Of a stretch of DNA of 6,866 nt, positions 6,235 through 6,866 are shown in pieces. The notes beneath the pieces were generated by a model. The model made no database searches and had not been told where the DNA came from. It saw only the letters and a list, made by a program, of their open reading frames with translations. The stretch comes from Bacteriovoracaceae bacterium UBA2428 (GTDB taxonomy: Bacteria > Bdellovibrionota > UBA2428), in NCBI GenBank assembly GCA_002343545.1, contig DDRA01000019.1, positions 13,586-20,451 on the forward strand. Reading direction: 5' to 3'. Every line of letters begins with the position of its first letter. Position 1 is the stretch's first letter. A program made the translations under genes and the position numbers.

Positions 6235-6261
6235 TCATTTTTTGGGACGGAGCTCCGATAC
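6235..6261 (+). promoter_or_regulatory. Second sigma-28-like promoter candidate, before the last gene
   Basis: TCATTTTT (6235-6242), 11 bases, then TCCGATAC (6254-6261). Matches to the FliA pattern are 5 of 8 and 6 of 8. The spacer starts with TGGG as in the upstream copy, and TTTTGGG-N9-CGATA is shared exactly between the two gaps. The predicted start is next to ATG 6269. A 10-bp palindrome, CGGAGCTCCG at 6248-6257, overlaps the spacer and -10 region and could be an operator. Confidence 0.4.
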
Positions 6262-6268
6262 CGAGGCC

Positions 6269-6866
6269 ATGGCAGCGAAGACTCCGTCGTCCCTTTTCTT
6301 GTTGATTCCTTCCGTCTTGGCCCTCGCGCAATGCGCGAGTCCCCAACCCGCGCCGGCACGTGATCCGGCGGGGCTCCTCGGTCGCTTCAATCGGGAGAGC
6401 GCGGACGCCTGTTTGACGGCCCTGCGCGCCGTCGTGAACAAGGGCGGGTCCAAACTGCCGGTGGCCTTCAACGGCGATCGCGATGCGCTCTCGGCGGCTT
6501 GGCGCCAACTGGAAAACCGCCGCTACTGGCTGCGCTGGAACGACGACGCCTCCGACTTTCTTCGCTTCGTGCGCATGAAGGACCACGAAGCTTGGAAGAG
6601 TCCCATCATCCACGGCGTCGAGATGTACGGTCTCGAGAACTACCGGGCCTGGCGCCGCGGCGCCGACTTCCTCGACAATATCCCCAAGGGGAAATTCAAA
6701 CCGAGCATCGCGCTCTTCTCTGAGCTCCACCGCATCGGCGCGGGCGAGCTGCAGCCCCTCCTCAAGCGCCTGGACCCCCTCATCCCGGACGGCTTCCTGC
6801 CCGACAAGGCCGGCGTGCTGAAGCGCCGCTGGTCGATCGGCAGGTTCTCCCCGGGTCGTAGTGGGT
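6269..6866 (+). CDS. Exported, probably lipid-anchored protein of unknown function (3' end outside window)
   Basis: From ATG 6269 the frame is open to the window end, giving 199 residues without a stop. The N-terminus MAAKTPSSLFLLIPSVLALAQC is an export signal. Cys22 is followed by CASPQPAPA, like the start of a mature lipoprotein, but residue -1 is Gln, not the usual Gly, Ala or Ser. ALA-Gln could instead be a signal peptidase I site. The mature part (about 35-199) is rich in Trp, Arg and aromatic residues and looks globular and mainly helical. Examples are AAWRQLENRRYWLRWNDD, SDFLRFVRM and YRAWRRGADFLDNI, followed by ALFSELHRIGAGELQPLLKR. I do not recognise the family. The last few codons (GGT CGT AGT) end in T, unlike the rest of the gene, so base errors near the window end are possible. 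TTG 6242 is an in-frame alternative start. No clear Shine-Dalgarno sequence is present (GAGG is only 2 bases from the ATG). Confidence 0.75.
   Translation, partial: MAAKTPSSLFLLIPSVLALAQCASPQPAPARDPAGLLGRFNRESADACLTALRAVVNKGGSKLPVAFNGDRDALSAAWRQLENRRYWLRWNDDASDFLRFVRMKDHEAWKSPIIHGVEMYGLENYRAWRRGADFLDNIPKGKFKPSIALFSELHRIGAGELQPLLKRLDPLIPDGFLPDKAGVLKRRWSIGRFSPGRSG

Noticed and set aside
6221..6242. Possible intrinsic terminator (GGC-GAA-GCC followed by a T-run) after the hydrolase gene
   Set aside because: The stem is only 3 bp with mismatches beyond it, and the T-run is better explained as part of the shared promoter-like element.
5675..6730. 351-codon minus-strand open frame over the hydrolase and last gene
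   Set aside because: Antisense to a hydrolase with a full catalytic triad and to a gene with an export signal; no domain signal of its own.

Overview
The window is very GC-rich (about two thirds G+C by eye) and densely coding. It holds six genes, two of them cut by the window edges. Five of the six start with an N-terminal hydrophobic segment followed by a lipobox or lipobox-like cysteine, or (for the first gene) lie next to such genes. This points to a Gram-negative bacterium with an expanded set of envelope lipoproteins, as in Bdellovibrionota, Myxococcota or related deltaproteobacterial lineages. That assignment rests on gene style and codon bias only; no rRNA or other phylogenetic marker is present.

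Layout. (1) 1-687, + strand: C-terminal part of a CHAP/NlpC-P60-like cysteine hydrolase preceded by a Pro/Ala/Ser-rich linker, with the 5' end outside the window. (2) 705-1235, +: a small helical lipoprotein of unknown function that is translationally close to gene 1, so the two are probably cotranscribed. (3) 1271-2998, - strand and convergent with gene 2: a 575-residue lipoprotein made of four tandem beta-rich modules, the last three each carrying exactly one pair of cysteines. (4) 3141-4064, + and divergent from gene 3: a lipoprotein that looks like a right-handed beta-helix. (5) 4134-5327, +: a PLP-dependent enzyme of the Cys/Met metabolism family, closest from memory to the plant-type methionine gamma-lyase branch. 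It is the only clearly cytoplasmic protein here. (6) 5402-6190, +: a lipoprotein alpha/beta hydrolase with a complete Ser-Asp-His triad. (7) 6269 to the window end, +: the N-terminal 199 residues of an exported, probably lipid-anchored, protein of unknown function.

There is no sign of one joint pathway. The genes look mostly monocistronic, with 69-78 base gaps between the last four. What links them is envelope location. The + strand genes at 5402 and 6269 also share an upstream element (TCA-N2-TTT, 11 bases, then CCGATA) that resembles a sigma-28/FliA promoter and sits where transcription would begin at or next to the ATG. Together with the lack of Shine-Dalgarno sequences there, this suggests leaderless mRNAs. 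No tRNA, rRNA, CRISPR, insertion sequence or phage gene was seen. The strongest leads for follow-up are the modular cysteine-paired lipoprotein and the shared promoter-like element.
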